Shown: positions 23,591 through 34,856, numbered from the stretch's first letter. The stretch is 45,294 nucleotides of DNA from Oscillospiraceae bacterium (GCA_022508845.1 JAFLUL010000006.1:1-45294); one strand, 5' to 3'. A program made the numbers and translations. Notes: generated from the letters alone by a model not told the origin.

Positions 23591-24922
23591 TTATCTTGTC
23601 TTTTTAACTATCTTATTAACAACATGCTGCGCTTTTTTTGCATATCCGAAGAGCTTATTATATGCAAAAAACCTTATTTTATCGGCAACAAGTATATATT
23701 CGCCGATATATTCGGTGTAGTTTGCGCCAAAGCTCTTCTTAAACGCGTTTATCCCCTCGAAATCCTCTCTGGGAACACACTCTCCGAGAGTTCCGTCCGT
23801 ATCAGCCGAAGTGGGCTTTAAGAGAACATAGCCCAGATCGTGGCAGTAGTTTTTAAGCTCAATACTGCGGCAAATTCGTCTGAAATTAAAATAATGGCTT
23901 GCTCTTAAATTATTTCTGAGAATATTTCTCGCGCCGCCGAAAAGACAGGAGCTCATACCGTTATAATGCACCGTAAGTCCGCCCGCTACAGCTATAACAT
24001 CGCCCTCGTTTTCAGTTTCTTTTATGCGCTCGTTAAAATGCTCGGTCTGTTTGTCAATTGACTCAATTTCTTCTTTTATGCCCCGGATTTTTTTCTCGGG
24101 AGCATTTTCAAGCCGGGAGAGCAGCTCCGCTTTTTTCTTTATCCGGCTCTCTTCAAGAGCCTTATCCTTGTTTTTATCATAATAAATGAGCATAATATCC
24201 ATCTCATCCGCGCCGAAAACGGTGAGAAGGTGTTCTATATAACCCGAGTCGCGCTCGGTGAAGTCGTTTCTGTCGGACGTGTCACGCATAACCGCCGCAA
24301 AGGCGCTTAGAATTTCAGGATCATTTTTAACGTCCTCTTCGGTAAAGATTTTTTCGGTAAGTCCCCTGTTTTCACCAATTCTCACCGAATACCTTACTCC
24401 CTTTTCAAAGCTTTTAAGAAGCTTTTCCGGAGAAACAATTTCTCCCTCGGCGTTTTTCAGAGGCAGCATTAGCTGAACGGGAGCTTTATAAAGGCATTTT
24501 GAGGCGTCCTCATTGAGCATAAAGCCCGCTCTTAAGAGGGAATTATGAACCTTAACTCCCCTATCCTGCTTTTCCCCGTTTATTCTGAGCTCAACCGCAG
24601 GGTCGAAAAACAGAGCCGCCGCACCTCCCTTTTTCATTTCGGAAAGCATAAATTTTGAAAAATCCGAAATAAGAGCGGCGTTATCATAATCGCATACGGC
24701 TCCGGCAGGACAATACCATATTTTCCCAACGGCGGGAAGAGTGCGTTCAAGAATGAGCGCAGATAAAACGCGGGTATTATCTCCGTCAAAGCCGCTGTAA
24801 AAGCGGTGGCTCCAGTCCTTTTTAACATCCGCCCACTTTACGCTTTGAAGGTATATTCCGCCGTTATTCTTAACAAAATTTTCAAAAGCCTGCAAATCAG
24901 ACTCAGCGCAAAATCTATACAT
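23591..24922 (-). CDS. FemAB-type aminoacyltransferase (peptidoglycan cross-bridge)
   Basis: A 443-residue protein of the FemA/FemX family, which adds amino acids from aminoacyl-tRNA to the diamino acid of the stem peptide, giving branched peptidoglycan. Visible family parts are a GNAT-like first half (GGIYLQSVKWADVKKDW), MDIMLIYYDK near 245, the helical coiled-coil arm (EIESIDKQTEHFNERI) and the second GNAT-like half (AVAGGLTVHYNGMSSCLFGG, HYFNFRR). It begins 11 bp after murE-like. This placement supports a role in building a branch on the residue that MurE adds. The identity of the added amino acid is unknown. No other Fem protein lies in the window. Confidence 0.85.
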   Translation of the reverse strand: MYRFCAESDLQAFENFVKNNGGIYLQSVKWADVKKDWSHRFYSGFDGDNTRVLSALILERTLPAVGKIWYCPAGAVCDYDNAALISDFSKFMLSEMKKGGAAALFFDPAVELRINGEKQDRGVKVHNSLLRAGFMLNEDASKCLYKAPVQLMLPLKNAEGEIVSPEKLLKSFEKGVRYSVRIGENRGLTEKIFTEEDVKNDPEILSAFAAVMRDTSDRNDFTERDSGYIEHLLTVFGADEMDIMLIYYDKNKDKALEESRIKKKAELLSRLENAPEKKIRGIKEEIESIDKQTEHFNERIKETENEGDVIAVAGGLTVHYNGMSSCLFGGARNILRNNLRASHYFNFRRICRSIELKNYCHDLGYVLLKPTSADTDGTLGECVPREDFEGINAFKKSFGANYTEYIGEYILVADKIRFFAYNKLFGYAKKAQHVVNKIVKKTR

Positions 24923-24933
24923 AAACCGAATTT

Positions 24934-26394
24934 CTAAACTCTCTCTTCAAAATATTTTTTTACGGACTCATAATCCGAATATGGTTCTTTTTTTCCTTTT
25001 ACCTTCATAAAGTCCTCGTGGCCTTTGCCGAGCAAAAGCACCATATCGCCCTTTCCCGCAACCGAGAGGGCGTATTTAACAGCCTCTTCCCTGTTTACGA
25101 TTATCTTATATTCTCCTCCTGCCTTTTGAACGTAGGACGCTATTTGCGCGCAAATGCTTTCGGGATCCTCAAAGCCCGGATCATCGGTGGTTATAATGCT
25201 GAGATCGGCTCTTTTTCCGCTTATAAGCCCAAGCTCCTCACGGCGCAAAAAGGCTCTGTCACCAACCGATCCGAAAACGGTGATGATGCGGGAATGCTCA
25301 TACTCGGAAAACGTGTCAATAACAGAGTTAAAGCTCTGGCCGTTGTGGGCGTAATCTATGATAACGTCAAAATCAGCGTCAATATCAAGGCAGTTGTTTC
25401 TGCCGAGCACCTTGGCCTTTTCAAGACTCTTTTGAATAACGCCTGTTTCAACTCCGAGAATTTTGCAAACAGCTATACACGCAAGCGCGTTTGAAACACT
25501 GAAAAGTCCCGGAACTGCGGTTTTCATTTCAGCCTGGGTCTCCCCCGAAACGCAGGTAAACGAAGCTCCGAAAAAGCCCTTTTCTCTCAGCTTTTGGATG
25601 TTTTCGGCATAAAAATCGGCTTTTTCAAAAACCGAATATTCAAAACAGGGAACACTGATTATCTCTTTAAGCTCCTTTGAGAAAGCGTCATCCTTATTGA
25701 GCACGGCACAGCCGCACTTATAAAAGAGCTGCTTTTTCCAATAGGCATATTCTTCAAAATCCTTATGCTCGTTGCCTCCAATATGATCGGGTGAAAGATT
25801 TGTGAAAACCGCGGCGTCAAAGCGGATATCATCAACTCTGTGAGCCTTAAGGCCTAAGGACGAAACCTCCATAACACAGACCTTGCATCCCGCGTTTATC
25901 ATATCGCGGAAAAGACGCATACATTCAAAGGATTCGGGCGTTGTGTTTGCCGTCGGAAAGATTTTGCCGTCATAATAAGCTCCTACAGTGCCGATAGTTC
26001 CGCACTTCATTCCCGCGTTATTGAGACACTCGCCGAGCATTCCCGCGATGCTGGTTTTGCCCTTTGTTCCCGTTACGCCGATTATTTTCAGCTCCTTTTC
26101 GGGATGAGAAAAAAAGTTTGCGCTGATAACCGAGAGCGCTGCCCTGGTGTCGGCGGTAACTATGAGCTGAACGCCCTGCGGCACGGCGGTTTTTCTTTGG
26201 GCGAGAATAACCTTAGAACCGCTTAAAACCGCGCTGCTGATATAATCGTGACCATCGGAAAAAGCGCCGACAAGGGCAACAAACATTGCGCCGTCCTTTG
26301 CCTTTCGGGAATCGTAAACAACATCGGTTATTTCCGTGTCGAAAAAGTCCTCGGCAGTGTATTCAACGCCTTTTAATATTTCTGAGAGAAGCAT
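24934..26394 (-). CDS. murE: MurE-like Mur ligase lacking the DNPR motif
   Basis: A 486-residue cytoplasmic ligase that adds the third amino acid to UDP-MurNAc-Ala-Glu. It has the ATP loop GVTGTKGKTS near 110, the substrate region TTPESFECMRLFRD, the carbamylated-Lys-type motif YWKKQLFY near 220, and VLGRNNCLDIDADFDVIIDYAHNG near 335-360. Meso-diaminopimelate MurE carries DNPR; here the matching site is D404-D405-P406-G407 (TTDDPGFEDPE). DYAHNG also replaces the usual DYAHTP. The residues that read the third amino acid are therefore unusual, and Lys, Orn or another diamino acid are possible. It follows hemW by 12 bp and precedes the FemAB gene by 11 bp. Classification as MurE rather than a MurE paralogue is not fully certain. 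Confidence 0.88.
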   Translation of the reverse strand: MLLSEILKGVEYTAEDFFDTEITDVVYDSRKAKDGAMFVALVGAFSDGHDYISSAVLSGSKVILAQRKTAVPQGVQLIVTADTRAALSVISANFFSHPEKELKIIGVTGTKGKTSIAGMLGECLNNAGMKCGTIGTVGAYYDGKIFPTANTTPESFECMRLFRDMINAGCKVCVMEVSSLGLKAHRVDDIRFDAAVFTNLSPDHIGGNEHKDFEEYAYWKKQLFYKCGCAVLNKDDAFSKELKEIISVPCFEYSVFEKADFYAENIQKLREKGFFGASFTCVSGETQAEMKTAVPGLFSVSNALACIAVCKILGVETGVIQKSLEKAKVLGRNNCLDIDADFDVIIDYAHNGQSFNSVIDTFSEYEHSRIITVFGSVGDRAFLRREELGLISGKRADLSIITTDDPGFEDPESICAQIASYVQKAGGEYKIIVNREEAVKYALSVAGKGDMVLLLGKGHEDFMKVKGKKEPYSDYESVKKYFEERV

Positions 26395-26406
26395 TCTTTT
26401 TTCCTT

Positions 26407-27528
26407 TCATATTTCTGATAATATCTCCGAAATAATGTAATTTGAAACTAAAAAACCCTTATCGGTTAATATAACGCGGTCATTGCTGACATTCAGAAGT
26501 CCGAAATTCTGAAATTCTTTTATTATTTCGCTCAGCCGTTCGCTTTTTTCGGGAATGGAAATTCCCTCATCGGTTCTGAGCGCGAGCATCAGTCTTTCTT
26601 CGCTGCTGCCGCCATCGCAGTCAAAAATCGGCGGCGCTCCGCAGATAAACGCGCTTATATCCCGTTCAAAATAAAATCTCTTGCCGTTAATAAACGAATG
26701 CGCAGAAGGACCTATTCCGAGATATTCGCCGCATTTCCAATAATTAAGATTATGCTTTCCGGCAAAGTTATCAAAGCAAAAATTTGATATTTCATAGTGG
26801 CGCATACCCTTTTTTTTCAGATGCTCGCACGTAAAGAGATACATATCCGAAACCGCGTCATCATCGGGAAGATCCAGTTTATCCTTCCTCGAAAAAAACA
26901 CCGTTCCCTCTTCGAGCTTTAATATATAAACGCTGAGATGCGAAACCGGCAGGTTCAGAGCAAAATCGAGGCTGAATTTAAGGCTGTCCTGAGTTTGCTC
27001 AGGGATACCGAGCATAATATCGAGAGAAATATCTTCTATCCCCGCTTTTTTTGCCGCATAAACCGCCTGAGCCGCATCCTCTGCGCTGCCAAGCCTTCCG
27101 AGAGCCTTTCGCTCGGATAATACAGCTGACTGAAGCCCTAAAGAAACTCTGTTTACTCCGGCGTTTTTCAAGCCTTCAAAAAATTCCTCTTTATTTTTTA
27201 GCGAGGGATTGCATTCGAGCGTAACCTCCGCGTTTTTACTTAAAATAAACTTTTCTTTAACAGTCCCCAAAATTCCTTTTATATCGGATGCGCGGAGAAC
27301 CGATGGCGTTCCTCCGCCGAAATAAACGGACGAAACCTCCCTATTATAAATTTCGGGAGAAACAAAGCTTTTGCTTCTATTAAGAAAGGCAAGCTCTTCT
27401 TTAACAGCGTTTAAGTAAAGCGGGATATTATCTTTTTTTCGTTCGGAATAAAAATCGCAATATGGGCATTTTGAAGAACAAAAGGGAACGTGGATATATA
27501 AGCCAAAAGGCTTCTTACTGCTGGTCAT
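26407..27528 (-). CDS. hemW: HemW, radical SAM heme chaperone
   Basis: A 373-residue protein of the oxygen-independent coproporphyrinogen oxidase-like family. The radical SAM cluster motif is [17 protein letters not shown] (CxxxCxxC) near 18, with [12 protein letters not shown] and [30 protein letters not shown] near 255 is the HNxxYW heme-binding feature that separates HemW from HemN. It is thought to insert heme into respiratory proteins. The ATG at 27528 overlaps the end of lepA by 14 bp, the usual lepA-hemW order in Firmicutes. A TTG one codon earlier is the other candidate start. Confidence 0.94.
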   Translation of the reverse strand: MTSSKKPFGLYIHVPFCSSKCPYCDFYSERKKDNIPLYLNAVKEELAFLNRSKSFVSPEIYNREVSSVYFGGGTPSVLRASDIKGILGTVKEKFILSKNAEVTLECNPSLKNKEEFFEGLKNAGVNRVSLGLQSAVLSERKALGRLGSAEDAAQAVYAAKKAGIEDISLDIMLGIPEQTQDSLKFSLDFALNLPVSHLSVYILKLEEGTVFFSRKDKLDLPDDDAVSDMYLFTCEHLKKKGMRHYEISNFCFDNFAGKHNLNYWKCGEYLGIGPSAHSFINGKRFYFERDISAFICGAPPIFDCDGGSSEERLMLALRTDEGISIPEKSERLSEIIKEFQNFGLLNVSNDRVILTDKGFLVSNYIISEILSEI

Positions 27529-29329
27529 CAAGCTTTAACACCGCCATAAACGCCTCCTGCGGGACCTCAACCGTACCGAAGCGGCGCATTCTCTTTTTGC
27601 CCTCTTTCTGCTTTTCAAGCAGCTTCTTCTTCCGGGTTATATCGCCGCCGTAGCACTTGGCTAAAACGTCTTTTCGCATGGCTTTTATGGTTTCGCGGGC
27701 AATGACCTTGCCGCCTATTGCAACCTGAACGGGGATTTCAAACATCTGTCTGGGGATATTATCCTTAAGCTTTTCGGCAATCTTTCTCGCCCTCGGATAT
27801 GCTTTATCGGAATGGATAATAAACGATAGCGCGTCTATAATATCGCCGTTAAGAAGCACGTCGAGTTTAACAAGATTTGAGCGTTCATAGCCCTTAAGCT
27901 CATAGTCGAGCGAGGCATAACCCCTTGTTCGGGATTTGAGCGCGTCAAAGAAATCGTAGATTATTTCATTGAGCGGCAAAACATAGTGGATATCAACGCG
28001 GTCGGTTGAAATATAGTCCATATTCTTAAACGAGCCGCGTCTGTCCTGACATAAGTCCATAATAACGCCGACATATTCTGGAGGAGCGAAGATATGCGCG
28101 TCGGTTACAGGCTCTTCGCTGAAATCTATTGTTGCGGGATCAGGGTAGTTTGTGGGGTTTGATATTTCAACCATGGTCCCGTCGGTGAGATGAATTTTAT
28201 ATACAACGCTCGGAACGGTTGTAACAAGATCCAAAAGATATTCCCTTTCGAGCCTCTCCTGAATTATTTCGAGATGGAGCAGTCCCAAAAAACCGCATCT
28301 GAAGCCAAACCCCAGAGCACCGGAGGTTTCCGGCTCAAAGGTGAGGGCGGCATCGTTCAGCTGAAGCTTTTCGAGAGCCTCTCTGAGCGCCTCATAGTCC
28401 GCTCCGTCGGCAGGATAAACTCCGCAAAAAACCATAGAATTGACCTTTTTATATCCGGGAAGCGGCTCTTTTGCCTCATTCCCGGTTTTTGTTACCGTGT
28501 CGCCCACTCTCGCGTCAACAACGCTCTTTATGGAGGCGGTTATGTAGCCAACCTCTCCGCTTTTAAGCTCCGAGCAGGGCTCTAAAGACAGCGCGCGCAT
28601 ACGCCCAACTTCAACAACCGTAAAAACCGCGCCGGTTGCCATAAATTTCATAGTGTCGCCGGCCTTTAAGCTGCCGTCCATAACGCGGACATAAACTATA
28701 ACGCCCTTATAATTATCATACACCGAATCAAAAACAAGAGCTCTTAAGGGAGCGTCATCGTCTCCCTCGGGGCAGGGAACAGCTTTAACTATACTTTCGA
28801 GAACATCGGGGACGTTTTCGCCTGTTTTTGCCGAGATTCGCGGAGCTTCCGAACAATCAAGCCCGATTATCTCTTCAACCTCGTTTACCGCCCTATCCGG
28901 GTCGGCGGCGGGAAGATCTATTTTGTTTATAACGGGAACTATCTCCAGATCGTGGTCAAGCGCAAGATAAGTATTGCCGAGAGTTTGCGCCTCAACGCCC
29001 TGAGTTGCGTCAACAATAAGCACCGCCCCATCACAGGCAGCAAGCGAACGGGAAACCTCATAATTAAAGTCCACGTGCCCGGGGGTGTCAATAAGATTCA
29101 GCTCATAATTTTCGCCGTCCTTTGCCTTATAATTAAGAGTTACCGCTCTTGCCTTTATGGTTATGCCGCGTTCCTTCTCGATATCCATATTATCGAGAAC
29201 CTGCTGCTGCATTTCCCTTTCAGATACCGAATCGGTAAGCTCCAACAGACGGTCGGCAAGGGTAGATTTGCCGTGATCTATATGAGCTATAATTGAAAAA
29301 TTTCTGATATGGGTCTTTTTTTGTTTCAT
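27515..29329 (-). CDS. lepA: Elongation factor 4 (LepA)
   Basis: A 604-residue translational GTPase that back-translocates stalled ribosomes. The G domain shows [17 protein letters not shown] near 10, DTPGHVDF near 80 and NKIDLPAAD near 133, followed by the beta-barrel and EF-G-like domains. The LepA-specific C-terminal domain is present ([31 protein letters not shown]). The length matches the family norm of about 600. It is 9 bp from the YitT-like gene upstream and overlaps hemW downstream. No frame problem is seen. Confidence 0.97.
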   Translation of the reverse strand: MKQKKTHIRNFSIIAHIDHGKSTLADRLLELTDSVSEREMQQQVLDNMDIEKERGITIKARAVTLNYKAKDGENYELNLIDTPGHVDFNYEVSRSLAACDGAVLIVDATQGVEAQTLGNTYLALDHDLEIVPVINKIDLPAADPDRAVNEVEEIIGLDCSEAPRISAKTGENVPDVLESIVKAVPCPEGDDDAPLRALVFDSVYDNYKGVIVYVRVMDGSLKAGDTMKFMATGAVFTVVEVGRMRALSLEPCSELKSGEVGYITASIKSVVDARVGDTVTKTGNEAKEPLPGYKKVNSMVFCGVYPADGADYEALREALEKLQLNDAALTFEPETSGALGFGFRCGFLGLLHLEIIQERLEREYLLDLVTTVPSVVYKIHLTDGTMVEISNPTNYPDPATIDFSEEPVTDAHIFAPPEYVGVIMDLCQDRRGSFKNMDYISTDRVDIHYVLPLNEIIYDFFDALKSRTRGYASLDYELKGYERSNLVKLDVLLNGDIIDALSFIIHSDKAYPRARKIAEKLKDNIPRQMFEIPVQVAIGGKVIARETIKAMRKDVLAKCYGGDITRKKKLLEKQKEGKKRMRRFGTVEVPQEAFMAVLKLDDQQ

Positions 29330-29338
29330 AATTACCTC

Positions 29339-30230
29339 TTAAAGCGTGTCCTTATGCGATTTGAAGCCCTCTCCGAGAACCTCGTTTGAATCAGTTATTA
29401 TAATAAATGGGTTTTCATCGTATTTGGCAACGATTTTTCGGATATCTGCCACCTCATGCGCTCTGACAACGCAAAGAAGCATCTCTTTATCCTCTCCGGT
29501 GTAGCCGCCCTTTGCCTTTAATATTGAAACGCCTCTGTCAAGGGTTTTCATGATATCATTTTTCACTTCATTGTGATGATGGGTCAGTATCATAAGCATT
29601 TTTGAATGGTTTTTGCCCGTAATAACATAGTCAACGGCAAAGGAACTGAGGAAGATCACAACAAGTGAAAACAGCACCGTTTCAATGCTTTTGTAAACTA
29701 TACCTGCGAGCATAACAACTGCAAGGTCGCTTATCATAACAAGCTTGCCAACCGAGAGATGCGGGAATTTGAGGCGCAAAAGCCGAGCTAAAATATCGGT
29801 GCCGCCCGTTGTTCCGCCGCGAAGAAAGACAGTGCCAAGGCCTATACCCATAACAACACCGCCGAAAATTGCCGATAAAAATTTCTCGTTTCCGCTGTAT
29901 AAAAGAAACGGATATTTAACACTCAGGGAATTTATAAGATCCATAACAACGGATGAAAACGCCGAGCAATAAAGCGTTCGGGCAATAAACTTAAAGCCGA
30001 AAACCTTCCACGATGTTATAAAAAGCGGAACGTTAAGCAAAAACACCATCATGCCCACAGGCAAAAACGGAACAAGATGGTTGATTATCATGGCAAGGGT
30101 AGTCAGTCCCCCCGGAACAAACTTTGCGGGGCTTACAAAGCAAACAACACCCGCTGCATACATAGACGCACCGACAGTCAGCAGAAGGCCGTCCGCAAAG
30201 AAAGCTCGAACTTTTTTTGCATCAATTTTT

Positions 30231-30259
<29 letters not shown>
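29339..30259 (-). CDS. YitT family membrane protein (DUF161 and DUF2179)
   Basis: A 306-residue membrane protein. The N-terminal half has about five helices, with the family segments LTVGASMYAAGVVCFVSPAK and FVPGGLTTLAMIIN, plus GTVFLRGGTTGGTDILARLL. The C-terminal DUF2179 domain is cytoplasmic (GVSILKAKGGYTGEDKEMLLC). The function of this family is unknown; some members are proposed to move small molecules. The start overlaps mrnC by 29 bp, and its ribosome site (AAGGA about 16 bases before the ATG) is distant, suggesting coupling. The end is 9 bp from lepA. Confidence 0.9.
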
Positions 30260-31980
<1,721 letters not shown>

Positions 31981-32136
31981 CATATTTTTAAGAATATAAA
32001 TAGATTTATGGAAAAAATTTTTAATAATTTGTTCGCTGACGCTCACGAAATGGGGATGCGCCTGAAGCGCAGAGATGGGGGGGATGAGGAAAGGAAAAAA
32101 CTTTTTATCGCTTTAGTTCTAATAATGTCGAAGCCA
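31981..32136. other. Intergenic stretch with GC-rich repeat-like insert
   Basis: AT-rich DNA contains a G-rich segment (32030-32090) with GCGCCTGAAGCGC and a run of seven G. A plus-strand frame passes through it from ATG at 32009 into the small membrane protein. The composition and the promoter after it argue that it is not coding. Confidence 0.35.
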
Positions 32137-32166
32137 TTGACAGAACACAAGATATGGTGGTATATT
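32137..32166 (+). promoter_or_regulatory. Promoter of the small membrane protein gene
   Basis: Perfect TTGACA (32137-32142) and TATATT (32161-32166), 18 bp apart, about 40 bp before the chosen ATG. Confidence 0.6.
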
Positions 32167-32205
32167 CAGTTTGAGAACACACTTTTCAGCAAAGGCGGCG
32201 AGGCT

Positions 32206-32448
32206 ATGGACATAAAAACCGGAATAATAATTTTAGGCGAATTACTTTTTTCAGCCGCGCTTATCTACCTCTTTCAGCAGGAGGAGAAAGTTTTGGAAAT
32301 TGAAAACAGACTGACAAAAAAAATAAAGGGTGCGTCGTTAAAAAGACAGCGCGCACGGGAAGTAAAAAAACAGAAAAAGCTAAACAAGAAAGCTTTGTAT
32401 ATTCCTCTCAGGGAAAACAATATGACCGCAGAAACAAAAGCAGCATAG
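32206..32448 (+). CDS. Small membrane protein of unknown function
   Basis: An 80-residue protein with one N-terminal membrane helix (GIIILGELLFSAALIYLF, residues 5-22) and a strongly basic C-terminal part (KKIKGASLKRQRAREVKKQ) that would lie in the cytoplasm. The frame is open further upstream (ATG at 32009), but the perfect promoter at 32137 and the repeat-like DNA before it favour this ATG. The site before it is weak: AAAGG is far and GAGG too close. A hairpin follows the stop. I do not recognise a family. It could be a small membrane anchor or a partner of a larger membrane complex. Confidence 0.6.
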   Translation: MDIKTGIIILGELLFSAALIYLFQQEEKVLEIENRLTKKIKGASLKRQRAREVKKQKKLNKKALYIPLRENNMTAETKAA

Positions 32449-32480
32449 AAAAAACGCGCGCCATACGGCGCGCGCTGTTT
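32449..32480. terminator. Convergent terminator between the small membrane protein and the lipoprotein
   Basis: CGCGCGCC (32455-32462) pairs perfectly with GGCGCGCG (32467-32474) around ATAC. On the minus strand it is followed by T6, so it ends the lipoprotein gene. On the plus strand CTGTTTTAC follows, a weaker stop. Confidence 0.8.
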
Positions 32481-32496
32481 TACATTTGTTCAGAGA

Positions 32497-33543
32497 TTAG
32501 TATTTGAAGTTGGTGAAGCGAATGGTGTTCTCCATAGCAACATTCTTGTTGTCAAGAGCTAAGAAAGAAATCTTAACATGATTTACCTGAATTACAACAT
32601 CGGTGTGATGTGTAATGGATTCAAAGTGTCCGTCGGGAGTCATTACGGCAGTGATGGTGTACTTGGTGTAGAGAACCTGAACATTGCCGTTTTCCCACTC
32701 TTTTACCTGGCTGATACCCTTAAGTTCTTTTTCAATGTCTTCCCAAACAAGAACGCTTCCTACAGCATCAAGATGGCTGTTGCCGCCCTTATGGGGAGTA
32801 TCTTCGTCAGCCATAACTATAGTAACGGTGTATTTGCCGCCGTTATCTTTGCAGGTTGCGGAAACAACCTTGGAATTATCTTTAAGGTTCCATTCTTCAA
32901 TTCTGTTTTTAGCATCATCGGAACCCTTTGCGCTTACCTTGGTTTCAGCAGAGGCTTCATCGGTGAAGAACTGACCTGCAATATTCTTAATAATACCGTC
33001 AATTACGCCGTTACCGGTGATGTTGAAGTTCTTAATGGTTTGGAATTCGATCTTATCAAAGCCTGCAACAGCATTGTTCTTAATGTCGTTAACAGCCTTG
33101 GAATAGAAAGCAACAACCTCATCCTTGGTTGAAGGAGCGCTGCTTGTGGGAGCGGCGGCGGTGGTGTTTTCGGGAGCCTTGGTTGTGCTCTCATTTGAGG
33201 GAGCAGCGGTGGTTCCTTCATTTGAGGGAGCGGCGGTGGTGCCTTCGTTTGAAGGAGCTGCGGTGGTGCCTTCATTTGAAGGAGCTGTGGTTGTGTTGTC
33301 ATCAGAGGGAGCTTCGCTCGGATTATCGGAGGAAGGAACGTCACTGGGAGTGTCCTGACCGCCGTTATTATCTGAGGGAGTCTCAGCAGAACCGTTGCCA
33401 ACGGGAAGAGCTGAACCAAAGCTTATATCGTTTCCGTCTTTGTCAACAAAACGGACAAGAATGGTCTGAGTGCACGCGGTGCAGGCAACGAGCATTACCG
33501 CAACAAGCAGTAAAGAGATAACTCTTACTATGTTTTTCTTCAT
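32497..33543 (-). CDS. Lipoprotein with nonapeptide-repeat linker (paralogue A)
   Basis: A 348-residue lipoprotein. The signal has a lipobox LVAC with Cys21. A linker (about 50-140) follows, rich in Pro, Ser, Thr, Asp and Asn, with repeats of TTAAPSNEG. A C-terminal domain (about 140-348) follows, unknown to me but shared with the next gene. It reads EVVAFYSKAVNDIKNNAVAG near 145 and ends ENTIRFTNFKY. The domain has a helical start and a beta-rich end, suggesting a surface-exposed binding domain on a flexible tether. The promoter is at 33619-33647 and a terminator follows. No pathway can be assigned. Confidence 0.82.
   Translation of the reverse strand: MKKNIVRVISLLLVAVMLVACTACTQTILVRFVDKDGNDISFGSALPVGNGSAETPSDNNGGQDTPSDVPSSDNPSEAPSDDNTTTAPSNEGTTAAPSNEGTTAAPSNEGTTAAPSNESTTKAPENTTAAAPTSSAPSTKDEVVAFYSKAVNDIKNNAVAGFDKIEFQTIKNFNITGNGVIDGIIKNIAGQFFTDEASAETKVSAKGSDDAKNRIEEWNLKDNSKVVSATCKDNGGKYTVTIVMADEDTPHKGGNSHLDAVGSVLVWEDIEKELKGISQVKEWENGNVQVLYTKYTITAVMTPDGHFESITHHTDVVIQVNHVKISFLALDNKNVAMENTIRFTNFKY
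33170..33294 (-). repeat. 27-bp tandem repeat in the lipoprotein linker
   Basis: About 4.5 copies of a 27-bp unit encoding TTAAPSNEG, with silent changes between copies. Units are in frame, so slippage would change linker length without loss of frame. Confidence 0.85.
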
Positions 33544-33618
33544 AAGGTATGAACCCCTTTCAGTTATTTCGGATATTATTTCCGGATTTGGCGCATAACT
33601 CTACGCTATACAACAAAT

Positions 33619-33647
33619 AATGTACAACAATCGGATGAAAAAGTCAA
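33619..33647 (-). promoter_or_regulatory. Promoter of lipoprotein A
   Basis: TTGACT (33642-33647) and TACATT (33619-33624) on the minus strand, 17 bp apart, leaving a leader of about 70 bases with an imperfect TTATTTCGGAT duplication. Confidence 0.55.
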
Positions 33648-33689
33648 GGGTGTTTATAAAAATTATTGTGAACTTTTAATATTTATCTT

Positions 33690-33741
33690 CAAAAAAATAA
33701 CGGCGTTTAGTTAAGCTGCACAAAACAAAACGTCGTTATTT
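33690..33741 (-). terminator. Terminator after lipoprotein B
   Basis: On the minus strand AAATAACGACGTTT pairs with AAACGCCGTTATTT (one wobble) over a 20-nt loop, followed by T-rich sequence. It is just downstream of the lipoprotein B stop. Confidence 0.75.
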
Positions 33742-33766
33742 GTCTAATTAAATAAAGCAGGAAAAA

Positions 33767-34708
33767 TCAGTAGGTGAAATCAGTATAATTCGTTGTGCTG
33801 GAGAGGGTTATTGCGAGATCGGTGTTTATTGTGACAACTTTTTTTATGCTGGCGTTATACATATTCATAACGCATTCAACATAAGTTGAATAGCTCTTTA
33901 CCGTGCCGTCGGAGTTAAGATTGAGAGTTGCGGTGCAGTTTGAAAAGACAACCTCAATATCATCCTTGGCAACCGTTGCGCCAACCTTAGGAGCGTAAAT
34001 ATTAACAACATCATCAACTGTGATATAGTCAAAAACTCTGCTCAGGCTTCCGCCGTCCGCGGGGTTTGTTTCGCCTTTAACAGCTACCCTGATAACATAG
34101 CCTTCGCCGGAAGGAACGCAGCTTATTAAAGCGATATCGGACATTGCAAGCGAGCTCACATAGGTCTTGCCTGAGGGCGACATAACATCCAGACCGCTTT
34201 CGCCATTATTAACTACTGCTTCGTCGGCTGTGTCGGAAAGCAGCGCGTTTTTAACAAATCCCACAAGAGTGTTTGCGGCGGAATTGGAGAGCTGAAGATC
34301 GGCAACGGAGGTTAGCTTTGATTTCTTAAATCCAACCTTATCGTCCTTAACAGAGTTCAAAACGGAGTTGAAAAGCGAGAGGAGCTCTTCGCTGCTCATA
34401 TTGTCGGGCGTTTTGGGAACACCTGCGGAAGCTTCCTCCGAAACGGAGCTCTCTTCCAGGGAAACACTTTCGGGCTGAGAGGAGGTTTGTTCGCTGAGAT
34501 GTTCAGGATCCGAAGCAGGGGCGCTTTCGGAGCTTTCCTGCGGCTGAGTTTCGGAGGGAAGATTTTCGGACGGAGCAACAAAATCGCTAACGGAGGAAGA
34601 CGGAGCGTTTGACGCTCCCGGAGTTACTGTTACGGTGAAGCACGAGGATAGCGAAATTATTACTGATAAAACCAAAATGATGTATGCCGTTTTCTTTAAT
34701 TTGATCAT
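33767..34708 (-). CDS. Lipoprotein with Ser/Glu/Pro linker (paralogue B)
   Basis: A 313-residue lipoprotein, Cys23 in the lipobox LSSC. A Ser/Glu/Pro-rich linker (about 30-100) replaces the TTAAPSNEG repeats of its neighbour. The C-terminal domain is homologous to paralogue A by eye: helical start LLSLFNSVLNSVKDDKVGF, similar spacing and the same closing pattern (TNYTDFTY against FTNFKY). The linkers differ completely, as expected after duplication with fast linker change. It has its own promoter (34753-34781) and terminator, so it is not in one operon with A. The function is unknown to me. Confidence 0.82.
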   Translation of the reverse strand: MIKLKKTAYIILVLSVIISLSSCFTVTVTPGASNAPSSSVSDFVAPSENLPSETQPQESSESAPASDPEHLSEQTSSQPESVSLEESSVSEEASAGVPKTPDNMSSEELLSLFNSVLNSVKDDKVGFKKSKLTSVADLQLSNSAANTLVGFVKNALLSDTADEAVVNNGESGLDVMSPSGKTYVSSLAMSDIALISCVPSGEGYVIRVAVKGETNPADGGSLSRVFDYITVDDVVNIYAPKVGATVAKDDIEVVFSNCTATLNLNSDGTVKSYSTYVECVMNMYNASIKKVVTINTDLAITLSSTTNYTDFTY

Positions 34709-34752
34709 AAGAATTACAACACTTTTCCGAATTTTTTTTGAAATACAGGAAT

Positions 34753-34781
34753 AATTTACACAAAAAACGCTTATTTGTCAA
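34753..34781 (-). promoter_or_regulatory. Promoter of lipoprotein B
   Basis: Perfect TTGACA (34776-34781) and TAAATT (34753-34758) on the minus strand, 17 bp apart, in the divergent region shared with the dockerin operon. Confidence 0.65.
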
Positions 34782-34856
34782 GAACCGTGCGCGCATATGC
34801 CCCTGTTTTATCAAAATTTATATTGCATAATTTACGCCTAATACATTTAATAACAG

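Noticed and set aside
32578..33521. Plus-strand open frames over the lipoprotein A gene
   Set aside because: They are mirror frames created by the in-frame repeats and biased codons of the lipoprotein; none has a start signal.
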